64,000 nt of DNA. Origin: Ptiloglossa arizonensis. Taxonomy: Eukaryota > Arthropoda > Insecta > Hymenoptera > Colletidae. Below the pieces are notes generated by a model. That model saw nothing but the letters and a program-made list of their open reading frames with translations, was not told the origin of the DNA and did not search any database. Every line of letters begins with the position of its first letter. Positions within the stretch are counted from its first letter, which is position 1. Of the stretch, positions 1-12,795 are shown piece by piece. The DNA lies in NCBI RefSeq assembly GCF_051014685.1, contig NC_135058.1, forward strand, positions 13,766,811 to 13,830,810, in the 5' to 3' direction. The position numbers and the translations under genes were made by a program.

Positions 1-2037
1 TATTATTGTAGCAAATATTTCCACTTGAAAAACTCAGCGAAAAAGTTTCATTGTTGCAATTAGATGCCGGTCCGTTGAATATTTTTGTGAAAAATTTCTT
101 CCGTCGTGAAATCCGAATACAATCGAGAGAACAAACGGGTTTAATCCAACGGTGCAACGATCGTGTATAATTCGCCGATCGTCTGTAAAATATTTTATTC
201 GAATACCTAATAGCGAAATTCGAGGAACGCTTATCGAACCAGCCTCGATTTTCAAGTACAACGAAACCAGCCCGACGCGACCGTTCTCGAATTCATTTAC
301 AAACCGATAAACCAATCTCGTCGCAGAAAGTCTAAAAGTTCTCTCCGTGCACTATGAGAAGCAAAATGTTTTGTCCCGGAGGAGTAGCAGCTTTGTCGTC
401 GAGAAATACCCTTCGATTATGTTTGTCCGCGTTTAATTTTCTTCCCCCCAGCTCGCCCGGACGAGCCCGCGGTTCCGTATCGACGTATCGTTTCGAAACG
501 GTGCGTGTTTTCCAACCGAGAACGGAAGAGAATATAAAATAAGAAGCACGGGAAAACTTGCGTGCGAGGGTGAAAGAAACTCTTTTACCGCCGACGAATG
601 GTAATGTTGTACCACCGACTATCGCCATTGCACGAATAATGGAAGACGTTCTAAGTAATTCAAACGCTCGATGATGATGATGACGAGGAAAGTTCCGGTA
701 GAGTTCAAGATACACAGGGTGATACACGTAAATTATATCGATGGGGTTATTCTCGACGCTCGAAGAGACACGTAAGAAGCTGTCGAGGTAAAAATATTCT
801 AAAACGAAGAAACACACCTTGAGACACCCACGATTAACTTTTGATACAACATTTCACAAGACGTTCGATTCAGTCTTTCCTCCGAAACGTACAGCAGCGT
901 TACGAGCAGCTTAGTAATGTTTGTTAATATTACTGTACAGGTTAATTTGTGATATATGTATATTGACTATGTATATTGAAAATTACACATCCTCTCCCTC
1001 TGAAGAGAACATATATTTGTCCGAATAATTTCTTCTATACCTCCTCAACTTTCTAAAATAAAGAAAATGCGTTAAAGTAGTCTACCTAATAACCTTTGGA
1101 TGATCTTGAGAATTCCATCCGAATTTTTTCTATCAGTCGACATCATCTCTACCCGGTGATCGCGAATAATACAAAAATTGAACGACCTCGAGGACTCCGT
1201 TGCGTATATAATAAATTACTTCATTTGGAATGCGTTTTCCTGGACAGTTTCTTTTATATCTCGACAATTTTTAAAAAATAAACAACGTTAAAGTATTCTC
1301 TCTGGCGGAATACCAGAACGACGAAAATGTCTCGCGAGACGAACGTTTCGAGCGGAATTGTCGACGAGTAATCGCGTTCGTTGCAGGCTCTCTCCTCGTA
1401 CGCGTCGCGCGATTATGCGATCGGCCGTGTGACGTAAAACTAATTTAAAACGTTAACGTCGCGACACGGTCATCCGTGTCTGGGAACGGGACACAAAACA
1501 CGGCGAGAACACGGGCCTCGTAATGGACGTCGAAACCTTAATAGGAAATCGAGCGACGCAGGTGAAAAAAAAAAGCAGATTGGACGCCAAACGCACGGTG
1601 GTCACTGGAGCGCGAGTCTCGGTGTCCTTCTGCCGCTTCAAAGGCGAATCCGCGGCCATTTGTTTTTTTTTTTCTCGCGTCACGTGGTGTTTCGCGCGCG
1701 AGTATCGTCTTCAACGAACCGACGACCATAGATTCGTACGTAGAAATAATTCCGCGCGATGGGGAATTGACGTCTCATTTCCATTCGAATCGCGAAAGCT
1801 ACGTTCATTTATACGACGGGAATGCAATTTAGGTTAGCGATGTTGGTTACCGATGCTCCGATTGTCGCAAGAGTCACCATTGGACGAACAGGAATGGTAG
1901 TTGCCTTGGTGCGCGAAGCCTTCGTGAATCGAAAAAATTATTTCTTTCTTTACCGTACGTCAGTAACTTCAGATTCGTTATTAATAATTTTAATAGTCTC
2001 TCGCGAGAGAGACAGAAAGTAATAATATTTTAAGAAC

Positions 2038-2411
2038 CAAATACCTACAGGACTTGAAAGACGAAATATTTTCACTTAAAAGCGGGCTAGTTTTTTCTAA
2101 CATTAATTAATAATTTTAATAAACTTTTACCCCCTCAGAGAGGGAGTAACCTTTCTACTTAGAGACGCAAGCGAACCGAAAGGTTCGAACCTTCCAAGGC
2201 TTAATTACAGTAACGCGTTTGCATGCACAGTTGCCATAAAATACAAAATACGTCCGATAGAAGATTACTCAACTGCTGATTAATTTAACAACACTTGGCA
2301 TACTTTCACCGTTTCTCGCTCTCGTCTTACTCGTGGTCTCGAGGCCAAGACCGAATACCTACGGGACTTAAAACACCGGAATACTCGCTTTCGCTTAAAA
2401 GCGGGGTGGGT
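2038..2411. repeat. Diverged direct repeat around a TTAAAAGCGGG core
   Basis: The stretch at 2038-2091 (AATACCTACAGGACTTGAAA, then an AT-rich spacer, then CTTAAAAGCGGG) recurs in diverged form at 2352-2411, about 313 bp downstream. A related core lies in opposite orientation near 55262-55280. This looks like an old, small dispersed repeat, with two copies near each other here. Confidence 0.45.
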
Positions 2412-3445
2412 TTCTTTTTTCCTTTCGTATCAATTTGTAGCGTCGAAACAAAATGGAAAGTCAACGATATCGAGACTCGCGAATTACCGGTATATCGCCG
2501 CGGAGGTGAATTTTCCAGTTCTCTTGATCGTGAACGCGGCAAGTAAAATCACACCGAGGTAAAGTCTCTCCTCGAGGGGGCTCGAAATGGTAATTTCTCT
2601 GTTCCTTCGTTCCCTTCTCCGTGCACTCGGCGGCAACGTTGCCGGTGACAGCGGCTACGTCTCTGATCCGACGTTTAATTTTCGTCACCGTTGGTACAGC
2701 CCCCTGCGAGACTGCCCTAAAAATTTCCCGCTTCACCTTTGTTATCTTTCACGGGTCAAGTAGACGTTCGCGACAACTCTCGAAACGAAGAAAACGGCTC
2801 GTTAAGCGCCACGGGAACGTCCTCTCGCGCCGGTGAAATACCTTTCGGCCCTTCGAATGCGATTAAACGTTACAGAAACGCCCCTTCCGGGGTGGCCGGT
2901 TCCTTTCCTCCTGGAAAGAGACTTTTTCGTCGTCGGCACTTTCGAGGGCTTATTTTCAATCACCGGCCCGGGCTTTTTTCTTTCGCCCAACAATGGAACT
3001 GCTGACACGGATCAATAAATCTGACACGATAACTCACCGAGTCAAAAATGCCACGACATTTTTATTCGCTCACGAACCGTGCGAGAAGTGGAATAATGTT
3101 CGGCCTGGACACCAACGAAATTACACACCATTTCAATTCCTCTTCTCTCTCGGAGATAAAGAGAAGATACTTCGTTACAGACGGGGGACTCTTGGCGCCA
3201 TTTTTATAGTTCGGTGAGGAAGCGTTGCGAACACTTTCAGGATCTCAATTTGTTTCTTTAAAATAACCGTACTCCTATCTTTGTTTTACTTGTTTCTAAA
3301 TCGTTTGGATTAGCAATTATTTCGCGATCTCCCGCGTTAATGATCGTTGCCGGACAATTGTGCAACGAGCGAACGTGTAATTACATATGTCCTCGGTTTC
3401 TGAACCGTCGAGCTAGTAACACGTTTAATTCATCTAATATATCAA

Positions 3446-3466
3446 CATTATTATTATTATTATTAC
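3446..3466. repeat. (ATT)n microsatellite
   Basis: Short run of ATT units in AT-rich sequence. A similar AAT run lies at about 18823-18840. Confidence 0.8.
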
Positions 3467-3589
3467 TATAATCTAGGGAAATCTTATGTTCGATCAGCTC
3501 GAGGATAGGTGCACGGTAAATTACACGATCGAGATTCTTGAAAATAAATAAAACGTCCTCAACGGTTCTCTCTGACTAAGAGCGTGGAC

Positions 3590-3863
3590 ATCGATTACAA
3601 AACGGAATACTTTATTTTTACAATCACCGTAAACACTCGAAACGCTACTACCACGCGCAATTGTTGCTCTCCGAGAGCCGTACTCGCTCTATTCCGAGGA
3701 AGAGGTTCCCCTTTATTCGAGCGTGATCGTAAATTATGAGGTAATATTTTATTTTTACAATCACCGTGAACACTCGAGACTCAACTTCCTCGCGCAATTG
3801 TTGCTCTCGAGAGCCACACACTCGCTCCGTTCCAAGGAAGAGAGCTCTATTTCCGCTCTATTC
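3590..3863. repeat. 137-bp tandem duplication
   Basis: Two neighbouring copies share TTTATTTTTACAATCACCGT (from 3611 and from 3748), then a diverged block with CGCGCAATTGTTGCTCTC, GAGAGCC and GGAAGAG in the same order. The offset between copies is 137 bp. There are point differences and small indels. No coding potential is apparent. Confidence 0.75.
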
Positions 3864-3916
3864 TCTCGGCGCGTCGACGAAATCGCGGGGCGGCTCTTCC
3901 AATTCCACCCAAAGAG

Positions 3917-3951
3917 AGAGATAGAGAGAAATAGAGAGAGAGAGAGAGAGA
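3917..3951. repeat. (GA)n microsatellite
   Basis: Imperfect AGAGAG tract with two ATAGAG interruptions. It lies just 3' of the 137-bp duplication. Confidence 0.85.
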
Positions 3952-4262
3952 TTGCGGCGCCGCGAGGAGCACACGGCCTCATTAGAGAATATATTACGTT
4001 CCTAAATGGAGCATCGACTTATTATGACCCGGCGGTGGGACGCGGCTCGTTTTCCCCAAAGGTGCGCGCCGGCTTTAGGCCTTTCATCAAAGAGCTTGCG
4101 GTTTAAGAAGCGGAAGGAAGAGGGAACGGGGTAAAGTAGGAGGCGAAACGAGGAGTGGCCCTTTCAACGGACGACACTTTGCACCTGTTGAAGATACGGC
4201 TTCTCCTCCGCTATTTCTTTCCATCTTTCTTCGCCTCCGCGGCGCGCCGCGTCGCTCGCGCC

Positions 4263-4312
4263 ACCGTTTCTTTTTTTCTTCTTTTTTTTTTTTCTTTTTT
4301 TTGAAGTCTCGC
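4263..4312. repeat. T-rich homopolymer tract
   Basis: Runs of T broken by single C. The lysine-rich frames on the minus strand here come from this tract and are not evidence of a gene. Confidence 0.85.
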
Positions 4313-4809
4313 TCCCGCACTGAAAGTGATCTCGAGCCACGGTCGGGGTTACCAGCGAAAACGTCACCGAACTTTCTTTCCCCGACTCGATTCCATTCCA
4401 TTTGACGTCTCGAAAATTGCTTTTCGATGGCAGCCACCGGTAGACGCGAGCCCCCGTTGTTCCCTATGCATATGACAGTTAGCAAAAAGACACATTGTGC
4501 GCGGTAGCTACAACCTCTTACAGGGAATTTTCCAACCGTGGCCTTTATTGTGCGACGATAACCCGCCGGGTTCATATTCCAGCGGGTCTATTCCGTTCTG
4601 TCGCGCGTCTCCTAAAAGAACGTAGCGGGGACCTTATGGAGTGGGTGATCCCTATCGCGTGGATTTGTAACACGGTTCGATATTGGCCGTGTATCGGCTG
4701 TAATGCTACGCACACTCTTGGGGAAAGTGGAGGACCCAGTGGGGTGAATACCGGAGAACAGATTTAACGAGAACATTTTTTTACGACTAATTCGAAACTG
4801 AACCAAACT

Positions 4810-5265
4810 GCAAACGTACTTGACAGAACTAACCTCGATTTAGCAGATGCTGACTGGGGACTCGGGTTCGATAGATGTAACAGGCCTAACATTGACTAGA
4901 TCTGATACATATCTGTTCTGAATCTAACTGAAAGTTCGACTACACCTGTATCTCACCTAACTTCGATCTAGTCGAGATGTTGGAGTAAATAATCGCAGGA
5001 CTTGGAGGAGTTCTAACCTAGAGCTAAATAGAGATTTGAACAAGTTCGATGGATACCTAGTTAGTACTTCTTAGCTGTGTTGGTATTTTAACTTAACCTA
5101 GACCTTGTCCAGGTCTAATTTCGATATACCCGAATTTTATACAGACTTAATTCCGATCTAACTCAAATTTTTACTCAAGACTAATTCTGTCAAAATATAA
5201 TCACCCCTAATTTAGACCTAACTTACAAAAAGTCTCTCCTATTCTAATTCTTGAACTCCAACCCG
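4810..5265. repeat. Degenerate short-period repeat (CTAACTTCGATCTAG-like)
   Basis: About 450 bp where words such as CCTAACTTCGATCTAG, TAACCTCGATTTAG, TAACCTAGACC, TAATTTCGATATAC and TTAATTCCGATCTAAC recur every 15-40 bases with heavy divergence. It appears to be an old expanded simple repeat. Some copies contain CCTAA/TTAGG, the insect telomere word, but not in perfect arrays. Confidence 0.5.
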
Positions 5266-5641
5266 GACATACAATCAACAACTCGTCGGATTGCCGCAGC
5301 CACGATTATTTTCCCTTTTGTTCCACGTCTTGGGAATCATGTTTTCGAGGTCTTCGTCGATTAGGTACCAAAACAAACGAAAACGAAGAAAATTCATTTC
5401 ACGAGACGGGGTGGACTTTAAGTGAATCGATAGCCGGCGTCGGTGCGCTCTAAACGCGAATCGATTTTTACTCGAGCGATGCCCTGTTTGCTCTCCCGGT
5501 GTATGCTTTTCCGTATTTATTCGCGTTCCAGCGAAACGTTGTTTCCCTCGATGGACCGAGGTCGTAAAATGGATTGTTTAGTAACCGTTCGTAGAAAAAT
5601 GAACGTAATTCTTTCCACGCGATGACTGTGTTGTTCGATGT

Positions 5642-5659
5642 TTCTCTCTCTCTCTCTTC
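5642..5659. repeat. (TC)n microsatellite
   Basis: Perfect short TC run inside otherwise unremarkable sequence. Confidence 0.8.
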
Positions 5660-7800
5660 GTTTTCTCGACATTCAGAACTCACGCGCCCCCATTCGAAAC
5701 GGAATTCTCCGTTGGATTTTTCCGGGAAATAATTTATCAGCCATCAGGGAGAATCTTACCGCCTCTCTATATTAAATTTCGAAACGCGACTCGCCACGAT
5801 GAGCCCCTTCCTGTGGACATGTCCTGTTCTCGATGGCTCCCCTACTTCGCAGGGTAAAAGCTTCATATTGATTTAGGCACTGTCGGGAGGGAAAAGCTAG
5901 TCTCGAACGCGTCGATGGTATTCAAATTTCGTGGATCCATATTTGTCACGGCCGAGGGGGAAGAATATTCAACGACCAGTTTACAGCCCAGAACCGAGTA
6001 AATAAATTCTTTTTTCAACGGTCAGGACGTCCCGCTCGTGAGAAATGTTTCTTATTATTTGGCAACGTTCCCCGCTAATGCCCACCGTTGGATTTTGTTT
6101 AGCACTAAATCATCGGACCACGGACTGGCAAGTTCATGGAATATGAGCAATTTGCTGTAACCCCGATCTATCTTCCGATCGTCATATTTCATCGCGACCC
6201 TCGTCGAGTGGCCCGCGTTCGTTAGCCGAAACGCATAAAATTACCAGGGCTCCAAATTAATCGTCGAGTTTCGCGATCGAAGGGAGCCTCCTCAGACGCA
6301 ACACTATTCGCTAGTAATTGGGGGAGTTTGTTGTGCACAGCAGATTTCGCGGGATGGCGATTAGATTAGGCTCTCATTTTCGCCGGAAGGTTCGTGTGTC
6401 TACGTGGATTAACTCCGAATATCGAGCCGAATGTAGACGAAATATATTTGGAAACGATTGAATTGTCATTGAATTTCACATTGAGAAAGTGAACCTCTTC
6501 TTTTTCGTGATTCTAAATACAGTTTAACGAGACACAGTGAACGAAAAAAAATTCGATTGTAAATTTTCTGGCCAAGAAGACGACTCGTCCAGTTCTCAGA
6601 TTTTTAATTCGAAGCAACAAGATGATACATCGTCCGTTTCTCGGTTTGTCGAACAATTGATTATATCAGGCTATAGGTAGATTTCCTCGTTCCTATTTTC
6701 TCTGTGTTCCAAATTGTACTCTGTACTCCGATTCCATTCCACGCGAAACATTACGTTCGATACAATTTGAAAAGGTGAATTCTATACATGGAAGTGAAAG
6801 CTGAATGGAGGATCGAGATCAGCTGAGCCAGAACTCGAACCTGGACACTCGTTCGTCGGTTATATCGGCCATTCCCTTTATCGAACTGCTTTAATCGATC
6901 GAAACAGTGGGTCTGTAGGCCTGGCGAAGATATTTCCCTAACTTCATGGTTTATCAGATACCCAAGTACAAGATCCACCGAGTCGAATTACGAAACAATG
7001 TATCCGCCCCGAGCCATTCTTACGAACACCTGCAGGCATTTTCGGAATGTAAATATTTACCGTCTGCATCAGTTTCGCTGTTGCACCACCTACACAATTT
7101 CGACCAATAATATTGCAGTTCCACGTCAACAATTTCGTTCCGATCTTTCGATTAGATTTCTCAGAATTGCCACGAAAGTTTCCATGCAAGTGTAAACTTC
7201 AACCAGGGGTCTGCATCGGAATCTCTGACGGTAAAGTACAAGTCTACAGTTGTCGTTGTTGCATATTAATTCGGGATAGCTGTGATCCTTTGGATTTTAA
7301 AGTTGAATACACGATAAATAATATACCTGAAAGCATACCTTTATTTTGTCGAGTAGAAATAGAAGAATTGTCACATCTGATCTTCCAACTTCAAACGTAA
7401 CAATTATACCACAGATGTCATCGGTACTCTGAAGGATCAACTCTTGAACTTTCTTGTTATAGTTTTGGTATTCGCTATAGAAACTCTGGGACGTGTGCCG
7501 CTAAACATAGTGTTCTTAGCAACTGATAGCCCTAGGATAGCAGGGCTGATACGTATCTCTGGTTAGAACCTACTGTTGGGTGATGCGCTGTTCGTTACTT
7601 ATCGGTGGATCTATTCCAGGCTCGTCGCTTTCAGAACTATCGGTTTCCAGAACTTTGTTAGCTACCTAGCGCTGGATAGAACAGCTCGGTGGGTGTCGCG
7701 TTAATCGCTACTCGATTCGCAAAAGTGCGTCGCGTGTAACATATCTCGTCGTTGCAAACATTCTTTCTCGTATCGCTTGGACGTTACTGCACAAAACATT

Positions 7801-8145
7801 TTATTGGAAAGTTTGAGTAGAAAACATTCTGATGTTGAGTAGAAAATCTTGAGTAGAGGACATTCTGATGTTGAGTAGAAAATCTTGAGTAGAAAATATT
7901 CTGATGTTGAGTAGAAAATCTTGAGTAAAAAATATTCTGATGTTGAGTAGAAAATCTTGAGTAGAAAACATTCTAATGTTGAGTAGAAAATCTTGAGTAG
8001 AAAACATTCTAATGTTGAGTAGAAAATCTTGAGTAGAAGACAGTCTAATAGAAAGTCTTGAATAAAAGATATTTCAATGTTAAGTAGAGGATATTCAGAC
8101 AAAAAGTTCTGAGTAAAAGACATTCTCTAATAATCAACTTGAATA
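7801..8145. repeat. 36-bp minisatellite
   Basis: A 36-bp unit built from GATGTTGAGTAGAAAATC plus TTGAGTAGAAAACATTCT is repeated about six times between roughly 7815 and 8040. More degenerate TTGAGTAAAA/ATTC units follow to about 8145. Because 36 is divisible by three, the minus strand stays open through the array and would encode a 12-residue repeat containing TQDFLLNIR. I see no splice sites, signal sequence or flanking coding sequence, so I treat the open frame as a by-product of the repeat. Confidence 0.85.
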
Positions 8146-10142
8146 AAATATGTCAAACTCGTGCTAATCTTTGTAAATAAAATACAGCAATAGACCTACC
8201 CTATCGACACATTGGCTACTATCGTTCACTCGAGAAAGTGCCTACCAGGAACCATGCTGGACCCATTTGCACTAATTTTATTTAACACACCAGGTACTTT
8301 TAACTATGCACAACAAACGTATAAAACACCCAAACAGAATATTCCAAACAACAAGAATATTTATGACAACAGAACGCTCCAAACAGAAAGAATATTTAAA
8401 ATAAAAGAAAATTCCAAATAACACGACCCACGTAACCCAAAACCAGCCAGTAGATCGTACGTCATAGTGCGTGATCTACTCGTACGGAGGCAAAAATAGG
8501 AAAATCACCGCTGTCATTAGCGTCTCGCGAGAATCGTTGCATACGGGACTCGCGATGTCGAACGCGTTAACGAGGGTCTCGAGTTTTCAAGAAGACGTAC
8601 CCGACGCGTAGCTGGCGTCGATCCACGCGACGAACCACCACGGAAAATCGCAACTCGCGTTCTGAACGCGGTTACCGTGGGAATTCCCAAGTAAATCGAT
8701 GCGGCCGCGTACGAAGTTGCACGCGGCGTGTCCTACGACCACCGTGGCTCGTACGCTACACGGGGTAGCATTAACGCGAGCTTGGGAGAGTCCGTTGGCG
8801 AACTTTTCCGCAAGCTCGGTCGGCCGTGGAGGGCAACAGTGGCGAGGTCTGTTGGCTGGTTCGAAGGTGCATCCGATGACCGAGCGGGCGCGCAACGCGC
8901 TGCCATGGCAACGGTTCTCCCCCGCAAACAAAATCCTCCCCGACGCGGAGGCTGTGACAGGTCTCCTCGTGTCACCCGCTGCGCGTTCACCCGCTTCGAA
9001 AGGAATCCTCGCGAAGGAACACCACGCTACAGGGATGTCCCGCCGCCTGGGATCAATCCTCACGGTTGTTTCGGGCGCTCTGGTAACGTCATCGAAAACA
9101 TAGGGTTAGGATTTCTCGAGGATTCCAGGGAATAAAGACGTGGCACGCGGATAGCTCTTTCGAGTATTAGGCTTGAGCCGCGTTCCCACGTGTACCGCAC
9201 GCCGCTGGACACACTTGAGGCGGCTGAAATGGCCAGCTTTCACCGGACAACCCTGCCTATAGAGGAGACCCGTCTGCGGTCCGTGCAACGCGCACCACGT
9301 GTAGGGATTGAGCTTCAGGGGGGAAACTATCGACAGCTTGGATAGCAGAAATGGTCGGGGGGTCACCGCTCGATGAAAGATCGGAGATAACGACTTGGTT
9401 CGATGGTTGGTTTATCATTGGCGAGCCTTTGAGATTCCAACGATCTCTCCACGCGATCTGATCCGGATCGAGAGGGTTTGGCGACTGTTTGGAGACGAAT
9501 CGTTAACGAAACAATCACAGCGAGACAATTTGGAAAGTATCGCGGTGAACGTGTGAGAATGAAAGGGATTGCGTGTAGTCTGGAGAGAATTGGAAGTGTT
9601 TGGCAGCAGTCGTTGTTGGAAGATTGTCGAAGAGTGTCGTGTCAAGTAAAATAAAAATAGTATACTCAGCGTAGTTAGCGTAGTTATCGATTGTGTACTT
9701 GTTAATGTCCTTACTACTATCTCATTGAATACACGTGTATCCTAGAACTTTATTCGCATTTATTTTATAACCACCAACGTTAGATAATTCCTACAGTAAA
9801 GGTTTACGAAAGCAAACCCTAGGTTATTGCGAAAGTACACCTCGAAACTGCGTTGCCTCGAGTCGATGTGTCCCAGGAACAAGCCACAACCGAAAGAGAC
9901 ACCCGTGTATGGATTGGCTGGGTTGCTGCAAATTAAACCTAGGGTCACCAGAACCCCGACACGTCCCGCGTCACTTTATTACCTGGCAAACATCGTAAAC
10001 TGGCATTCTCGGACAGAAGAACACCACATGTCCCCTAGCTTGCGATAGAAAAAGAACATTAGAGCAATATGCTCGGAAGGGAAAGTTGGATATCTTCTTT
10101 TTCGTAAAGACGCACCGTTCGGGCTGTCGCGTCTTCCGAGAT

Positions 10143-10190
10143 ACGTATCTGTCGCGTCTGTCGTATCTGTCGCGTCTAAAAAAAAAAAAA
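10143..10190. repeat. 18-bp direct repeat plus poly-A run
   Basis: CGTATCTGTCGCGTCT occurs twice at an 18-bp spacing, followed directly by a run of A. Confidence 0.75.
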
Positions 10191-11354
10191 CTGGCCCAGA
10201 CCACGTGACCTTCGAACGATCTCCAGTTTGTTCGGTTGGTTACTTTCCGGTGAAAGAAACTGTCTCGCGAAGGTCGTCCCAAGGTGATTCAATTTTCGTA
10301 ACTGTACCTCAGTACCTCCCGAACAATAAAACAGAAACCTACGTAGACAATACAGTCTCCGTTACATCATAGAAAGATACAAATAAAAAAGAAATGAGAA
10401 AAATCCTATAAATAATCATTACCTCCTGTGATTTCACACTCGTCGGTGGAAAACGTGTCCATCGAGGTTACAACGAAGTTTCCCTCGAATTTTGAACGGT
10501 AACGGAAAATTGGAAACGGTTAACAAATCGTAGAAATATCGCGAAACACTTTTTCGTTTTTCTCGAAATACCGAAAATGGAGTAAATTAGGCGAGACGAA
10601 GTATAGCTCTGAACGCCAGTCCCTCGTCTTTTAAAATAACGAATGCCTGGTTGCGCGACGTAGTCAGTGGCATGGCCAGGGGGTGGCTGGGGTCCCCTAA
10701 TCGTTTCGAGCGACGCGTTATGTCCCATCGAAGACGAAATCGGAGACAAATGGATCGGCCGTATTTCATCGGGATTGATATACGCGAGCGTTCGTCGACG
10801 GGCCACGCGCTGGGACGGAAAAAATGTTCACGAAACACGACGATAAATCGAAGTCCGATACGACCCCGACGTCGGCCGTTATTTGTTTCGATCAACGGGC
10901 GCCGGGGACGCGTACGTAAATACGGCGCCGTAATTGACAGATTTCGACGGGGCGCTCGCAAGATTGTCAGAAACAAATAAAAGGCAAACAGGCACTCGCG
11001 AGCGTGCGCGCGCGTGGCCGAGCACACGGAGGACATTGTTCTGAGATAGTTTCGGCTCCCGGGTGCCCGGTACCCGGTGTATAAAAGGTAAACAACGAAG
11101 CAATATTTCCAATCAACAGCGAAGCGCACAATAAACTCCCCGTGGCGCGGGATCGCTGGAATCAAAGCGATTCTATGGACCGGTCACGCAGTGAATACCG
11201 GACAGAAACACTATTATTTTTCTCCGCCCCCGTGGCCCGCAGCGGGCCGATTTAGTTTTCAGCCGGAAGTGTGACCGACGTGGAGCCTGCCGGACTATCG
11301 ATTTTATTACCTGACGCGCCGGTGGAACGCGCGCGTCACCGTTACACGCCCGAC

Positions 11355-11383
11355 GCGACAATACGCGACAATACGCGACACGT
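11355..11383. repeat. 10-bp direct repeat (GACAATACGC)
   Basis: About three copies in a row of a decamer, the last one truncated. Confidence 0.75.
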
Positions 11384-12645
11384 GACACCATGGAATAAAG
11401 AATAACCGTGGACAGAACGGTGAAGGAAAAAAAGAAAAAAAGGGGCACGCTGGACTCGAACCACGGTGTCAAATAGTCACCGTCGTTTGTTCGCCCGTAG
11501 CGCGACATCGAGTGCTCGTTAGCGACCAGCCAATGAAGAACAAGAGCACCGTACCTTGAACGATGGTCCTGACGTTTTCGAACGCCCGCGTTACTCTTCC
11601 GTGGATCAATTTAATACACGGGCTCTGAATTCCCGCCATTTTGCGCGTACCCTTTTAATTGACTCGACGGAACCGTGGAACGATTCCAGAGTTCAGACTC
11701 GTACCGAGTCTCTGTTGAAATTGGATACTTCGGTTTGCGAAAGTTAACCCAGACTACTGTACTAAACTGTAGTCTATCTGTACTTAGCATTTATTAGTGT
11801 GCAATCGTCCCTCGTGACAACTGCTCTCCGATGTTCCCTGTCGCGTGACGCGTCCCTCGATCCGAACAGGGACCTACGAAGCCTCCTGAAAAGTTTCCGA
11901 TGTCCCTTCGTGTCCATGGACGCGACGAAGCTGGTGCTTCCGGCGGTGCGAATTAGAAAATCCAATCTATAGAAACGCGGGCACGAAATTGCGTGAACCG
12001 AGCGTAAGAAATGTGGAGAGGGTAGCTCTCGCGACGCGGGTGGAAGCGACTCGGTGGAAGAAGCGAAGGAAAGCACGGAGGAGTGGTTCGAGGGGCCACG
12101 CGAAGGAGAGTTTGAAGGGAGAGAAGAGGGCATAACACAATTACATGCGGGGTTGAAGCCAGCCCGAGCTTGCTCTCGGCGGCACGACCTTCCGGCTAAG
12201 GCAGGGCCAAGGGAGAGAGCCGAACGGTGGGTGGCAAGATTGAATATGAAAGTTTAATGCGAGCAATATCAGCACCGCTGCCCCGGCCCTCGGCTACTCG
12301 CTCTCTCAGACGTCTCGACTATCAGGCTGCCCATCTTGGCCGTATCTCTCTTTATATCGTGGCCGCGTTCGCAACGCCCCGGCTACTTCGCTAGATTCCG
12401 CTCGGTGGAAGTGCCCCGGCCAGAAACCGCTTCCGATCTTTGATGTCGCGGCGGGATGTTGCCTGTTTCGTTCTCGCGACGCTATTTTCCTCCAGGAACA
12501 CCCGGGCCTCCTTGTCATCCTGACAGCGAGATACGGATCGACTCGGTCCACCGTACTCGTCGAAACGAACCGAACGCTTTGAAATCCTTATGAGCCGGCG
12601 AGACACCGACTACTGGATACCAGCGTTCGGATCGTTTTCACGAAA

Positions 12646-12795
12646 GTAACTCGAGATTCCGGCAGGGACGAGTTTACGTTCGATGTTCTTCACCGGGGAC
12701 ACAACTCGAGCAACGATTTTTAAACGTAACTCGAGATCGTAGCTGGCAAGAGTCCGAGTTCGAAGCTCTTCGACACTCGAGCAACGATTCAACTA
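12646..12795. repeat. 80-bp diverged tandem duplication
   Basis: GTAACTCGAGAT starts both copies (12646 and 12726), and both end with a CTCGAGCAACGATT block. The interior is diverged. No gene overlaps it. Confidence 0.6.

Noticed and set aside
332..817. 161-codon minus-strand frame
   Set aside because: The product matches nothing I recognise and overlaps other open frames. Treated as chance.
2183..2200. tRNA B-box-like GGTTCGAACC
   Set aside because: It is a short palindrome without an A box, acceptor stem or anticodon arm around it.
6944..7189. Minus-strand frame with a globular-looking composition
   Set aside because: Plausible amino-acid mix but no known motif, and an equally long plus-strand frame overlaps it. 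Not enough to call an exon.
8587..9135. Overlapping long frames on both strands
   Set aside because: All of them fall in one GC-rich patch where stop codons are rare. The translations are Arg/Ala/Pro-rich with no motif, and none has paired splice sites.
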